A stretch of DNA of 64,000 nt from Streptococcus penaeicida (GTDB taxonomy: Bacteria > Bacillota > Bacilli > Lactobacillales > Streptococcaceae), in NCBI RefSeq assembly GCF_002887775.1, contig NZ_LOCM01000033.1, forward strand, positions 1 through 64,000, written 5' to 3'. The notes under the pieces are model-generated. The model was given only the letters and a program-made list of their open reading frames with translations. It was not told the origin of the DNA and did not search any database. Below are positions 18,211 through 30,794 of this stretch, piece after piece. Each line of letters starts with the position of its first letter. Position 1 is the stretch's first letter. The translations under genes and the position numbers were made by a program.

Positions 18211-21200
18211 TTATTTTTCTTCTTTTTTCTTGAGTCCTAAACCTAAGCCAATGACTAAGGCACTTGACATCAGCGTTACAAGTAGATTTTGGTCATCCCC
18301 AGTTGTCGGAAGGCTTTCTTTTGGAGCTTGAACAGCTTCAACTTTCACACTTGTCTGAACTGGAGCTTTAACCGCTACAACTTTAACAGTTGGAGCCGGT
18401 TTACTTTCTACAGGTTTTGTTACTTCTGGTTCTGGAGTAACTACTAGGTCTTCTTTTGTTCCACGCGCAATCACCTGATCAACAGCAGCGATAACAATTG
18501 TTGGATCATTGTAAACAATAGTTTCAAAACGGCTATTAACACCATCTTCAATAAAGTTAAATGATTTAACTGTCGCCAAAGTCGTTCCGAGACTTCCAGC
18601 TACAATAACTTTTTCTTGCCCTTCAGCTAATGTTGGATCTTCAACATATTGTGTGTTATAGGCAAGTTCACCTGTCTTAGAAGCACCAACCTTATAACCT
18701 ACAAGCATTGGACGGACGGTAGAAATTGTTGATTGACTTGTTGAGCTAGATAATGCACCTGTTACTGGATCAACAGTATAACTTGTAGTTGTTCTAACAA
18801 TACCATCTTGACCAGCATCCAGTACTTTAACTTGCCAATCAGCTAGTGAGTTATCGGTAATTTCTTTATAAACAATAGTCTTAGCTTCAACAGAGTCACT
18901 AATATCACTTTGAGCACCTACTGCAATCACTTGATCCTGAGCAGCAAGTACAACTGGATCTGAGTAAACAATGTTTGCAAAATGACTATTAGCACCATCT
19001 TGGATAAAGTCAAAGGATTGTACAGAAATGGTTGATGTACCATTCTGACCTGGACTGGTTACCTGTTGTTGTCCTCTAGCTAAGTTAGTATCTGCAACAT
19101 AACGAGTCTTATAAGCAATGTTAGTTACTTTATCTGAACCCATACGATATTGAACAACCATTGGAGTCATTGCAGTAACTACTGTTTCAGTAACTGAAGG
19201 CGTTACTTCCCCTGTCACTGGATTAACCGTATAGGTAGTCGTAGTTCTAGTCAAACCATCTTGACCTTGACTGACAACCTTAACTTCCCATTCAGATAGT
19301 GAATTATCTGTAACTTCTTGATAAACAACTGTCTTCGTTTGAGCTTGATCACTGACAACTGTTTGTGTTCCTTTAGCAATAACTTTATTGATAACTTGTG
19401 GATTTGTCACTTCATTATATTGAATATTTTCAAAACGACTGTTTGCGCCATCTTGAACAAAGTTATATGAAGCTACAGATTTCGTGACAAGACCATCTTG
19501 ACCTTCTGTCACAACTTTTTCAGTGCCATATGGAATCGAATTATCTGCCACGTACTCAGTCGCAAAAGGCACTGTTGTTGTTTGTGTACTACCAACTTTA
19601 TAGCGAACAATCATTGGACGCATTTCCGTTACTGTGGTCTCTACAACTGTCGGTGTTACAGCACCAGTTACAGGATCAACAGTAAATGTTGTAGTTGTAC
19701 GGTTTAAACCATCTTGTCCAGCATCAGCAATCTCTACTTGCCAATCAGCTAATGAATTATCTCTAACTTCTTGATAAATAACTGTTTTAGCAACTTGCGT
19801 ATCTTGAACTTGAGTACCAGCTCCAACAGCAATGACACAATCCTGAGCCGCAACGACAACTGGACTGCTATAAACAATGTTTGCAAAACGACTATTGGCA
19901 CCATCTTGTACAAAATCGTAAGATTGAACTGTTACAGTTGATGTTCCATCTTGACCAGGTGTCACCACTACTTGGCTACCACTTGGTAAATTAGGATCAA
20001 GAACATAGCGTGTTTGATAAGCAACAGGTGTAACCTGTGCTGTTCCAGCTTGATATTGAACAATCATTGGACGCATTGCTGTTACAGTTGTCTCTGTCGT
20101 TGACGGTGTAATCACACCAGTTGTTGCATCTATGGTGTAAGTAGTCGTTGTTCTTACCAGACCATATTGTCCAGCATCAAGAACTTTGATTTGCCAATCG
20201 CCAAGAGAACCATCTTTAACTTCTTGGTAAATAATAGTCATCGCAACTTGCTTGTCAACAACAGTTGGTTGAATCCCCTTAGTAATGACTTGGTCTTGAG
20301 CAGGGCTAGAAGAAATAATGGTATCTGTTCCAACCAATTGATTATTGGCATCAAGGCATAAGTCGTGCGAACCGTTTGACTTCCTTCAACACCAGGTGTG
20401 ACAACATTTGTTTGACCTGTTGGATCATAAGCCATATTAGTATCTCCAACATAAACTGTCTTATAAGCCGTTGTCGTTGTTGTTTCAGTAGGCATTGCGC
20501 CATAAATCACTTTACCATTAACAGGCGCTGTTGTTGTCGTTGTTGTTTGGTAGGCAACGACAGTTGCTGTTCTCGGGTATTCAAATAGTTTGTTATAAAG
20601 ACTAGCAAAATAGTATTCCGCTGCAGCGAATGGGCTATATCCTGTACCGTTGCCTGGATCATAGGCATCTCCAGTATATGGGTTTGCAAGATAGGTCGCA
20701 TAAGGAGTACCGAAGAGCTTATGCATCATGTATTCACTTAAACCTTCAGCAAAGGCTTCTTCACTGTTGTCACGGTAGTAAGACCAAACATCTGGGCGAT
20801 CAAAATAAGTATGATAAACATCTAAGAACTCTGCTGTGTCAGAAAAAGCCATAACAGTATCTAAAGTATTATCAGTATTGCGATCACTTGTCTCAACATA
20901 CAATCCACTCTTGAAATCAATGATGTGCGTCATTTCATGCAAGACAGTTGTGATTAAATCCGTGTTGCTTGCTTCATATTTTAAAGCAATGGATTGGTCT
21001 GCTGAGTTTGATAGTCCCAGCGTACCAGTACCCATTCCAGGAATTTCGCCGTCATAAATAACAAGACTGGCGATAATCCGTTGCACTTCAGATGGAAGGG
21101 CTTGTAAGCGAGCTTCAAAATCAGCTTTTTGGGTGTCAGACATAGTGGTATGACTGTAATCAATATCGATTTTAACACTATCACGATAAGAATTGTAACG

Positions 21201-22448
21201 GCGAGTTAAAGAATCAAATTGACGTGTCATCAAATCATAATCTGCTTGTTGTGCACTTGTCAAAGTACCCATTGCAACTAACTGATTATAGGCTAATTGG
21301 GCTCTTAAATAATCTGCTTTAATATCAGCATAAAAAGCATCATTGATAATATTGCTACTGTTATATCGTAAGAAGTCATCAGCTGAAGTGGCTAGATCTT
21401 CCGGAACCATCTCTATACCGTAGTCTTGGGCAGAGGTATTCCACAAATCTTCTTTACTTGCATCTAAAAGACGTGTATAAAAAGCATTATCATCTGATAG
21501 CCCTGTCACGGCCCTTAATTGAGCATTATTTGGATCCAACATCTCACTCGTAACCGGACGAATGACTTGTTGTTGAGTTGTAGTTCCGTCAGGATTAGTA
21601 ACCGTAATATAATCATACATGTAGTTTTCTGCATATTGAGCGTACTCACGAACAGTCGATTCAGAGGTGTTGAAATCTGATGTTAATTTTGGCATTGGAA
21701 CAAAGAGTTTATCAATGGCAATACGATCACTTGGTAATGCTTGAGTTGTATCAACATGATAAAAAGGAGTATCAATCCACTTGTAGCCCTCTGAATTAAC
21801 AGCTGGACTTACAGGTGCTGTTGTTTCCGTTTGAATCTTATTTGTTGTTGTAGTTGTTGTTTTTCCATCAACGGCAGGAATAATTACATCCGTACCAACC
21901 GGCTTTGTCACATCGATGCTATATTCTGTCGTTGCAGGAATAACATTTGTAACAGTTGTTGTCGGTTTAGTACCAAGAACAATGACAGTTTCAGTTGGTT
22001 CAATCCGTTGAACAGTAATGACTGGATTACCGTTAGCATCCAATGTTCCTGTATTTGTGGTAATTAGTTTTCCATCAACACCTTGTGTTTGCACTTGACG
22101 GTAGCCGACTGCTTGAGTATCATCAGCAACATAACGGATTGGACTCTGAATAACTGTTTCGGTTACTGAAGGGGTTGTTGATACTGCTAAACTAACAGCC
22201 GGTGAAAGAGTACTTGAAGCGGTTGTTGTATCTACTGCAGTTGGAGCTGTCACAGCTGCTGCCTCTTTAACAACTTCGGTAACAGGTGCAGCTTCTGTCA
22301 CAAGACTCGTATTTGTTGCTTGTGGAGTAACCGCACTTGTTTCTTCAGCGCTTGCTACTTGAGTTGTCAGCATCACCCCTAATAAGACACTACCAACTCC
22401 TAGTACCGTTTTACGGATACTAAAAATCTCTTTTTTGTTTGTAAACAT
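18211..22448 (-). CDS. Giant LPXTG-anchored HExxH metalloprotease with G5-like repeats (frameshifted)
   Basis: About 1,412 residues after repair. A YSIRK signal (IFSIRKTVLGVGSVLLG) is followed by a Thr/Val/Ala-rich stalk with G5-like segments (VRYVADDTQAVGYRQVQ region). The catalytic domain has HEMTHIIDF (H504, E505, H508) and EEAFAEGLSEYM about 55 residues later, which should supply the third zinc ligand. This gluzincin layout recalls the anthrax-lethal-factor-like (ATLF) peptidases. Four tandem repeats of about 151 residues follow, then a Pro/Val-rich spacer and LPTTGDDQN, a membrane segment and KKKEEK. One G is missing near 20352 (TTGATG, expected TTGGATG); restoring it gives ALDANNQLVGTD. 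The start ATG 22448 has AAGGAGAG upstream. The host substrate is unknown. Confidence 0.8.
18460..20300 (-). repeat. Four tandem ~453-bp G5-like protein repeats
   Basis: The pattern YQEV..(D/N)SL..WQV recurs near 20191, 19739, 19285 and 18832, about 453 bases (151 residues) apart. Each unit goes on with GQDGL.RTTTTYTVDPVTG, MRPM(I/L)V.Y, a TRYVAD segment and VQDGANSRF. The units have diverged at DNA level. One unit reads AAQDCVIAVG where the others have AAQDQVIA, a lone Cys. Confidence 0.85.
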
Positions 22449-22581
22449 TATTTCTCTTCTCTCCTTGTAGCCTAAAATCATATTTTCGACAATGTAACCA
22501 AATGTTAATCGTTCTTCAATCTGATTGTAGCATACTAAGCATGCTTTTACAAAAGCTTTTGATGAAATTTTTTAACAAATT

Positions 22582-22619
22582 AAAAAAGTGTAAATGAAAG
22601 CTATCAATTACACTTTTTT
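22582..22619 (-). terminator. Terminator of groEL
   Basis: AAAAAAGTGTAA / TTACACTTTTTT hairpin with a 14-base loop, just past the groEL stop at 22639. Confidence 0.8.
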
Positions 22620-22638
22620 GCACTCATTTTTTGAAATT

Positions 22639-24296
<1,658 letters not shown>

Positions 24297-24587
24297 CTAT
24301 TCAGAAATTATTGCGATGATATCAGATTCACGGATGATAGACAGTCTATCATCAGCAAGTGTTACTTCTAAATCATGTCCACTTTCAACCAAAACTTCTT
24401 GTCCGACTTGAACAGACGGGGGAACAACTTCACCAGTTATGGTACGCATACCTGTCTCACTTACGGCAAGAACTTTCGCTTTGCGAGTTGACTCTTTTTG
24501 AGCACCCGCAAGAACAAAACCACCAACTGTTTGTTCTTTTTCTTCTTCAAATCTAACGACCACACGGTCACCTAATGGTTTTAACAT
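24297..24587 (-). CDS. groES: Co-chaperonin GroES
   Basis: 96 residues: [20 protein letters not shown] start, mobile-loop region [11 protein letters not shown] and the terminal DIIAIISE. It caps GroEL. First gene of the groESL operon, with AGGAGG upstream. Confidence 0.96.
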   Translation of the reverse strand: MLKPLGDRVVVRFEEEKEQTVGGFVLAGAQKESTRKAKVLAVSETGMRTITGEVVPPSVQVGQEVLVESGHDLEVTLADDRLSIIRESDIIAIISE

Positions 24588-24634
24588 CGTTATTTCCTCC
24601 TTTATATCATCATAATAGAATAATCAAGTTAATA

Positions 24635-24661
24635 TTAGCACTCGTATATATAGAGTGCTAA
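24635..24661. promoter_or_regulatory. CIRCE element (HrcA operator) of groESL
   Basis: Perfect inverted repeat TTAGCACTC-N9-GAGTGCTAA, the canonical HrcA-binding site, about 50 bases before the groES start. Confidence 0.97.
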
Positions 24662-24684
24662 TTCCAGTTACTATTCTATCACTT

Positions 24685-24701
24685 GGTCAAAAATAGTCAA
24701 G
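24685..24701 (+). promoter_or_regulatory. CtsR box upstream of groESL
   Basis: GGTCAAA-AAT-AGTCAAG is a near-perfect CtsR heptad direct repeat with a three-base spacer, 23 bases beyond the CIRCE element. Dual CtsR/HrcA control of groE is known in streptococci. Confidence 0.75.
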
Positions 24702-24707
24702 AAAAAA

Positions 24708-24736
24708 ATACCTTATTTTTCCAAAAAATAAGGTAT
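24708..24736 (-). terminator. Terminator of clpC
   Basis: ATACCTTATTTTT / AAAAATAAGGTAT palindrome with T7 after it on the minus strand. It overlaps the upstream control region of groES. Confidence 0.8.
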
Positions 24737-24742
24737 CAATTT

Positions 24743-27183
24743 TTAGTTTATATCGAATTTTAATTTGCCCTGCGACAAACCTATTTTCAAGGTCTTACCA
24801 GACTCAAGTTGGCCAGAAAGTATCAATTCTGATAACTTGTCTTCAACCTCTGTCTGAATGGTTCTGCGTAATGGACGTGCTCCCATTTCCACATCATAAC
24901 CCTTCTCTGAAAGATGCTTAAGAGCTGATGGTTGGAATTTGAGGGTGATACCTTTTTCCTGCAAGGTCGCAATTAATGGTTTTATCATAATCATAACCAC
25001 TTGACGCATGTCATCTTGTGTCAGACTGTGGAAGACCACTTTTTCATCAATCCGGTTGATGAATTCGGGACGGTAAGCTTTTTTAAGCTCCTCTAAAATC
25101 CGTTTTTCCATCGCTCCATGGTCTTGATTGATATCACGCGCACCAAAACCAACGGTTTTGTCATCACGAAGGGCTGTTGCTCCCAAGTTACTTGTCATGA
25201 TAATAATGGTGTTGGTGAAGTCAACCTTTCGACCACGAGAATCGGTTAACATGCCATCATCAAGAACTTGTAGCAAGACATTGAAGATATCCGGATGCGC
25301 TTTTTCAACCTCATCAAAGAGCAGGACTGAATAAGGTTTGTTCCGAACTTTTTCTGTCAGTTCGCCACCTTCATCATAACCGACATATCCTGGAGGGGCA
25401 CCATTGAGACGACTTGCTGCGAATTTCTCCATATATTCGGACATGTCAAATCGGATTAGGGCAGATTCATCATCAAAAAGAACTTCTGCTAAGGCTTTAG
25501 CCAACTCCGTTTTACCGACCCCTGTTGGCCCTAAGAACATAAAGGAACCGATTGGTCTTTTACCTGTTCGAATGCCTGACTGATTGCGACGGATGGCACG
25601 AGAAATAGCTGAAACCGCCTCTTCTTGACCAATAACTCGCTTATGTAATTCTTTTTCTAATTTAAGGTACTTCTGACTATCAGCCTGACTGATTTTCTCT
25701 ACTGGAATACCAGATAATTTACTCAAAGTTGCCATGATATCATCTTCAGTTACTGGCGTCGGATTTGGTTTGGCAGCTTGGGCTTTTTTAAGAAGCTGGC
25801 TTACCACTTTAAAATCACCATCTAAAATCGCCTGGTCAATTGGTGTTAAGAATGAAGGAGCTTCTTTTTTGACGAGCCCCTGAACAGTTGCACTGGCCTC
25901 ATCTAATAAATCAATGGCAGAATCCGGTAAGTTCTTACTAGTTAGGTAACGATGAGCAACTTTAACAGCTGTCTGAACGGCCTGATCCGAAATACTAACA
26001 TTATGATACGTCTCATAAGAAGACTTCAAGCCTAACAAAATCTGATAAGCATCTTCAAGATTTGGTTCTTCAATTAAGACCTTAGCAAATCGTCTGGATA
26101 AGGCTGCATCTTTTTCAATATGTTTTTGATATTCTTCTTGCGTTGTTGCCCCGACCATATGTAGAGTGCCTCGAGACAAGGCCGGCTTCAAAATATTCGC
26201 AGCATCTAAAGTACTGTCAATACCACTACCAGATCCCATGATGGTATGCAATTCATCCACGAAAAGAATAATATGACCATCAGCTTCAATATCATCAATA
26301 ATTTGGTTCATCCGTTCTTCGAAATCACCACGAAAACGTGTCCCAGCTACGACACTCATCATGTCTAATTCAAGTACACGCATGTCTTGCAGTTCATAAG
26401 GGATTGACCCATTGACAATCCGTTGAGCTAAACCATAAGCTAAGGCTGTCTTACCTACCCCAGCATCACCAACTAGAACGGGATTATTCTTTGTTTTACG
26501 ACTAAGGACCTGGATCATACGGGTAATTTCTTTTTCACGACCAATAACAGGCTCTAAAAGTCCCTGACTAGCCATTTGCGTCAAATCACGCGTGAAATCA
26601 GAGAGGTCTCCAGCTGTACTGCTTGGCTTCATCATTTCTGAGAAAGAACCTGCATTTTTGGCTTTCTTAGGTTTGCGTAACTCATAAATAGCCTTAATGG
26701 TTTCTTTACTATAAGCAGCTTGGCGCTCAATAGCTTTGCGCAAATCTGACAGTTTCAAATCGCCCTGTCCGTCATCACGCATTTTAAAGCCAGCCATCTC
26801 AAGCAAACGTGTCGCCATGATATCTGGATTTAACAAGATAGCAAAGAGCACATGTTCAGAACCAACTTCATCGGCTCCAGTAACCTGACGAATCGCGTTA
26901 GCAAATTGCAAAATCTGTGTTAAGGTTCTTGATTGGCCTTTAAAAGCTAATTCTTTAATCTCATCTTGTGGTGCTTTTCCCATGGCTAAAATAGCAGCGG
27001 CTTCATACTCTTCGACAGCTATCTTGCCATCAAATTCATTGAAAACAAGTCCCGCCAGTGAACTTTCAACCACTACCATTGCTAAAAGCAGGTGCCAAGT
27101 CTCTAAGAATTGACTATCAAACGGGCCGCCTGATATTGCGCCTGTTTGAAAATTTCCTGCATTTTGGGTGAATATTCAATCAT
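24743..27183 (-). CDS. clpC: ATP-dependent Clp protease ATPase ClpC (frameshift near the start)
   Basis: Hsp100/AAA+ unfoldase that feeds ClpP. Domains in order: Clp N-domain repeats, AAA1 with Walker A GDAGVGKT and Walker B ILFVDELH, a middle coiled region, AAA2 with GPTGVGKT and [10 protein letters not shown], and the C-terminal [11 protein letters not shown]. The open frame as given starts at 27079, but the true start is ATG 27183 ([20 protein letters not shown]). One T is missing near 27120 (CGTTTGATAG, expected CGTTTTGATAG). Restored length is 813 residues. The ATG overlaps the ctsR stop by one base (TAATG), so translation is coupled. Confidence 0.95.
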
Positions 27184-27644
27184 TAATTGTTTCCCTTCCT
27201 GTCAATACGCTGTAATAAGCGATAAAGCATACGCGCACGAATCCTAGCTGCATCTGGTCCTAATACATCATCTGAGGCCGTGGCTAATATAAAATTACCT
27301 TCACGCTCCGTAATCAAGTGTTCATCAAACAAAAGCTGAATGGAGTCGGTAAAGACAATGTCACTAACCTCTTGACCGATATTGGCGGCTAGATTTCCTA
27401 TTAAATGGTGTTTGTCAGAAAAATGGACTTTGGCAATCCGAATGTAGCCACCGCCACCACGTTTACTTTCTACTTCATAACCACGGCTTTCGGTAAAACG
27501 TGTTTTAATAACATAATTAATCTGACTAGGTACAACCTGGAAGGAGTCTGCTAAGAGAGAACGCTTAATTTCGGCAATCCCTGATTGAGCTAATAACTCT
27601 TTAATATATTCTTCAATGCTATCAGATGTGTTTTTACTCGGCAT
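27183..27644 (-). CDS. ctsR: Transcriptional repressor CtsR
   Basis: 153 residues from ATG 27644 (MPSKNTSDSIEEYIKELLAQ), preceded by AAGGAGAG. The winged-helix DNA-binding region includes the Gly-rich wing ESKRGGGGYIRI, the hallmark of CtsR. It represses clp and groE genes until heat stress. First gene of ctsR-clpC, with its own operator just upstream, so it is autoregulated. Confidence 0.96.
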   Translation of the reverse strand: MPSKNTSDSIEEYIKELLAQSGIAEIKRSLLADSFQVVPSQINYVIKTRFTESRGYEVESKRGGGGYIRIAKVHFSDKHHLIGNLAANIGQEVSDIVFTDSIQLLFDEHLITEREGNFILATASDDVLGPDAARIRARMLYRLLQRIDRKGNN

Positions 27645-27674
27645 CAAGTCTCTCCTTCTTTTCATATGCAATAT

Positions 27675-27691
27675 TTTGACTAAAACTGACT
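27675..27691 (-). promoter_or_regulatory. CtsR box of the ctsR-clpC operon
   Basis: On the minus strand AGTCAGT-TTT-AGTCAAA, two CtsR heptads with a three-base spacer, about 30 bases before the ctsR start. Confidence 0.75.
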
Positions 27692-27768
27692 TTTATTATA
27701 TCAAATTGCCGTAGCTAAAAGCAAATCTTTATCTTTATTTCTCATCGTCTCTTTAAGAACGCAAAAAA

Positions 27769-27790
27769 AAGACAGACCTATATCTGTCTT
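27769..27790 (-). terminator. Terminator of the cold-shock gene
   Basis: AAGACAGA / TCTGTCTT stem with a six-base loop and a T7 run on the minus strand. Confidence 0.85.
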
Positions 27791-27814
27791 CTATTTATCT
27801 GTTTTCATTGCTGA

Positions 27815-28018
27815 TTAAGATAATTTAGTGATATTCACTGCTTGAGGGCCACGTTGACCTTCTTCAACATCAAATTCCACTTTTTGTCCTTCATCTAAAG
27901 TTTTGAAACCATCAGATTGGATTGCTGAAAAATGTGCGAAGACATCTTGACCTTCTTCAGTTGAGATAAAACCGAAACCTTTTTCAGCGTTAAACCATTT
28001 AACTGTACCTTGTGCCAT
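27815..28018 (-). CDS. Cold-shock protein (CspA family)
   Basis: 67 residues: [20 protein letters not shown] with the RNP1 motif KGFGFI and RNP2 motif DVFAHF. It binds single-stranded RNA/DNA. The start is ATG 28018 with AAGGACG upstream; the longer frame to 28084 is leader. The 290-base gap to the next gene leaves room for a structured cold-shock leader. Confidence 0.93.
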   Translation of the reverse strand: MAQGTVKWFNAEKGFGFISTEEGQDVFAHFSAIQSDGFKTLDEGQKVEFDVEEGQRGPQAVNITKLS

Positions 28019-28311
28019 ATACATCCACGTCCTTTCTAATAATGCTATTTGTAAAACTAGAGAGAAATGAAGATGTTGAAACACAATTATTTACTCATTA
28101 ACTAATTTACATTTAAAGTCTATCAAAGCCCTATTTCATTGTCAAGGCAAAACATTAAAGCGCTTTAAAAAATTTAAAAAAAGATTAAATTGATCGCGCA
28201 CTCTAAAATGTTTAACGCTTTTTCTTGAGTTAAAAAGTAAACTAGGTTAAAATGACATGAAGTAAGTCTATCCAGACCTTAAATTTAATAATATTTTCGA
28301 AAGGACATGAG

Positions 28312-28581
28312 ATGTCTGTCAATTCAATTACCAGTCGTATCCAAGAAATGAAGGGGAAATACATCGAGGCACATGAAGACCAAACTTGCCAAGGCGATTT
28401 AACCTGTTCAAATCATAAAAAAGCCAAAAAAATTAAGAAGAAATTATTAGCTCTTGAAAAAGAACGTTGCCAATACATGTTGGAAAACAAGGACCTCTCT
28501 TCAATCAATCAAAAAATTGCTCAGTTAAAAGGAGCTTATACCATTGACGAAGGAGATAAGCCCCTAAAAGGAGAGCACTAG
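28312..28581 (+). CDS. Small coiled-coil protein encoded with the Na+/H+ antiporter
   Basis: 89 residues, Lys- and Glu-rich, with heptad-like spacing (KKAKKIKKKLLALEKERCQYM). It has two Cys in TCQGDLTC and no membrane segment. GAAAGG precedes the ATG, and the antiporter gene starts one base after its stop. I do not recognise the family; co-translation with the antiporter suggests an accessory role. Confidence 0.65.
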   Translation: MSVNSITSRIQEMKGKYIEAHEDQTCQGDLTCSNHKKAKKIKKKLLALEKERCQYMLENKDLSSINQKIAQLKGAYTIDEGDKPLKGEH

Positions 28582-28582
28582 A

Positions 28583-30655
28583 ATGCCTATTTCCTTACTC
28601 GTTTTCGCCTTCTTAATAGCCTTGATCCTGTCAAACGTTATCAATCGTATTTTCCCACAGATACCACTACCAGCAATTCAGCTAGTTTTGGGTCTTCTTT
28701 TTGGTGCCTTCTCTAAAGATAATGAAATTGTTATTAACCCAGAACTCTTCCTAGCCTTTGTCATTGCCCCCTTAAATTTCCGTGAAGGACAAGAGAGTGA
28801 TGTCAAAAGCTTTTTTGCGTTTTAGAGCATTCATTCTTTATCTAATCTTACCAACAGTCCTCTTGACCACCTTATTTATGGGACTAGGTATCAATGAAAT
28901 CCTACCAATCAAAATGCCCTTAGCTATTTGTTTTGCTATGGGAGCTGCCCTAGCACCAACTGATGCCGTTGCTTTTTTATCCTTAGCTAAACGATTCAAA
29001 TTTCCAAATAGAATCAAAAACATCCTCACCTCAGAGGGACTCCTCAATGACGCTAGCGGTTTGGTCACCTTTCAATTTGCTTTGACCGCCATCATGACAG
29101 GAGCCTTCTCCCTAACTAGTGCTGGTCTACATTTGACCATTGCTATTTTTGGCGGAATAGCCGTAGGCTTGGTCTTTGCATTACTCAACCGCATCTTTTT
29201 ATCCGTCCTAGAAAAATTCGACGCCGCAGATGTCACTGGAGCTTTGCTGTTAGAATTAACCCTGCCCATCGTATCCTATTTTGTAGCTAGCCTCTTGGAC
29301 GTCTCAGCCATTATTGCCGTCGTTATAGCCGGCGTCATGCAGCTAATAGGTTAAAAAAAGTTACCCTATTTGATGCCCAAGTTGATCGCGTGACTTCAAT
29401 TATCTGGGAAACCATTAATTTCATGCTCAATGGTTTTGTCTTTATCGTCTTCGGAATGGAAGCTGCTCATTTTACCGGCCCCGTCCTAACCAGTCCTGAT
29501 TACAGTAACTTCTACTTGTTATTACTGGTAATCGCCTTAACAGCTCTGCTATTCTTCCTCCGCTTCGTCTTCATCAGTCTTTTTTACCTCTATCGTAGTA
29601 TCCACAACAAAAGGTCTTTGAAAAAGTATTGGCGAGAAATTAACTTACTAACATTCTCAGGCGTAAAAGGAAGTGTTTCCATTGCAACGATACTCCTACT
29701 CCCTCGAGAAATGACACAAGACTACAGTCTCATTCTCTTTATAGTCGGTGCGGTCACTCTTTTAAGTTTCTTAACCGGCCTCATCATGTTACCGCGACTA
29801 GCACCTACGACAGATATCCCTAAAGACAACCTGACTAAAATTGCCATCCTAACAACTGTTATCCAAGAATTGGAAGAAGAAAGTCGTGATGAACAAAACA
29901 ATAATCAGGCCGCTATCTATCATGTGGTTGACACCTATAATAAACGAATTGAAAGTCTGATTTTAGACCAAGAATCTAACGAAGTTATGGCTGATTTAGC
30001 GGAACTTCAATTAATGATCCTATCCATTGAAAGTAACGGTTTGGAATTTGCCTTTAAGAAAAAAGAAATTTCACTTTTAGAATATCGTATCTACCAAAGT
30101 TATATTAAATCCTTAGAACGCGATATCAACAGAAGTTTTGTTTCTAGCTTCACTTATGCCTTGATTATTCTGCTCCGAGTTTTACGAGGCCTCCTACATG
30201 AAATCAGCTCTTTCCGAGGTTTTCATTCCATTGTTGAACGCATTAAAAAACCCCGCATTCAGCTTAGCCCAAGTAACCGCGAACACCTAACAGACCTCTT
30301 TATGAACAATACGGAATTAATCCTGGAAGCCTTAGAAAACCTAGAGGGTTACTATAACTCATCCTTAGTTAACTTCTTACAAAGCCAAAGAATTCAGTAT
30401 GTGGAACTGATTAATTCTGGACTCTTTGTCGAACGTGTCTTGATGCACTATCTACCAGATTCCAATGACTTACAACTAAAAGGCTATTATTTAGAAAGAC
30501 GAACAATTCATGAATTTGAACAAATGGGCGACTTAAGTTCACGAGAAGCTCAAGTTTTACGTGACCAAGTCAATGAGTTAGAAAGTTTTTCCCTACGTGA
30601 AAGTTCACCAAACTTTGCCTACGATTTCATTAAATACCGCAGCCGCCAGAAGTGA
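28583..30655 (+). CDS. CPA1-type Na+/H+ antiporter (two frameshifts as given)
   Basis: About 690 residues after repair. The membrane domain has 11-12 helices with APTDAVAFLSLAKRF and SEGLLNDASGLVTFQ, the ion-site Asp motifs of NhaP/CPA1 antiporters. A cytoplasmic tail of about 250 residues is rich in Glu and Leu. Break 1 is an extra T in a T5 run near 28811 (KSF then LRFRAF). Break 2 is a missing G near 29341 (GVMQ then ANRLKKVTLFDAQVD). The two changes cancel in length. It probably exports Na+ in exchange for H+ for pH and salt homeostasis. Confidence 0.88.
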
Positions 30656-30677
30656 TCAAATGTCACTTCTTTTTTTG
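30648..30677 (+). terminator. Terminator of the antiporter gene
   Basis: AGAAGTGA / TCACTTCT stem followed by T7, overlapping the end of the coding region. Confidence 0.85.
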
Positions 30678-30737
30678 ACGAAACAAAAGAGTTGCTATTT
30701 ATTACTAACTAGTGATAAGCTAAAACTACTTAAACAA

Positions 30738-30768
30738 AACTACCAAAACCATTTCCCAATGGTAGTCT
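30738..30768 (+). promoter_or_regulatory. Leader hairpin before the VOC operon
   Basis: ACTACCA / TGGTAGT pairs across about 15 bases just upstream of the ribosome-binding site at 30783. A short T-rich stretch follows. It may be a weak attenuator, but nothing proves that. Confidence 0.35.
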
Positions 30769-30794
30769 TTATTATTACGAAAAGAGGTCTCATT

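Noticed and set aside
18460..20300. CRISPR or phase-variable DNA repeats in the giant surface gene
   Set aside because: The units are coding, about 453 bases long and have diverged at DNA level; they are protein-domain repeats.
30597..30794. N-terminal extension of the first VOC protein
   Set aside because: The upstream part of that frame overlaps the antiporter end and its terminator; ATG 30795 has the ribosome-binding site and fits the family start.
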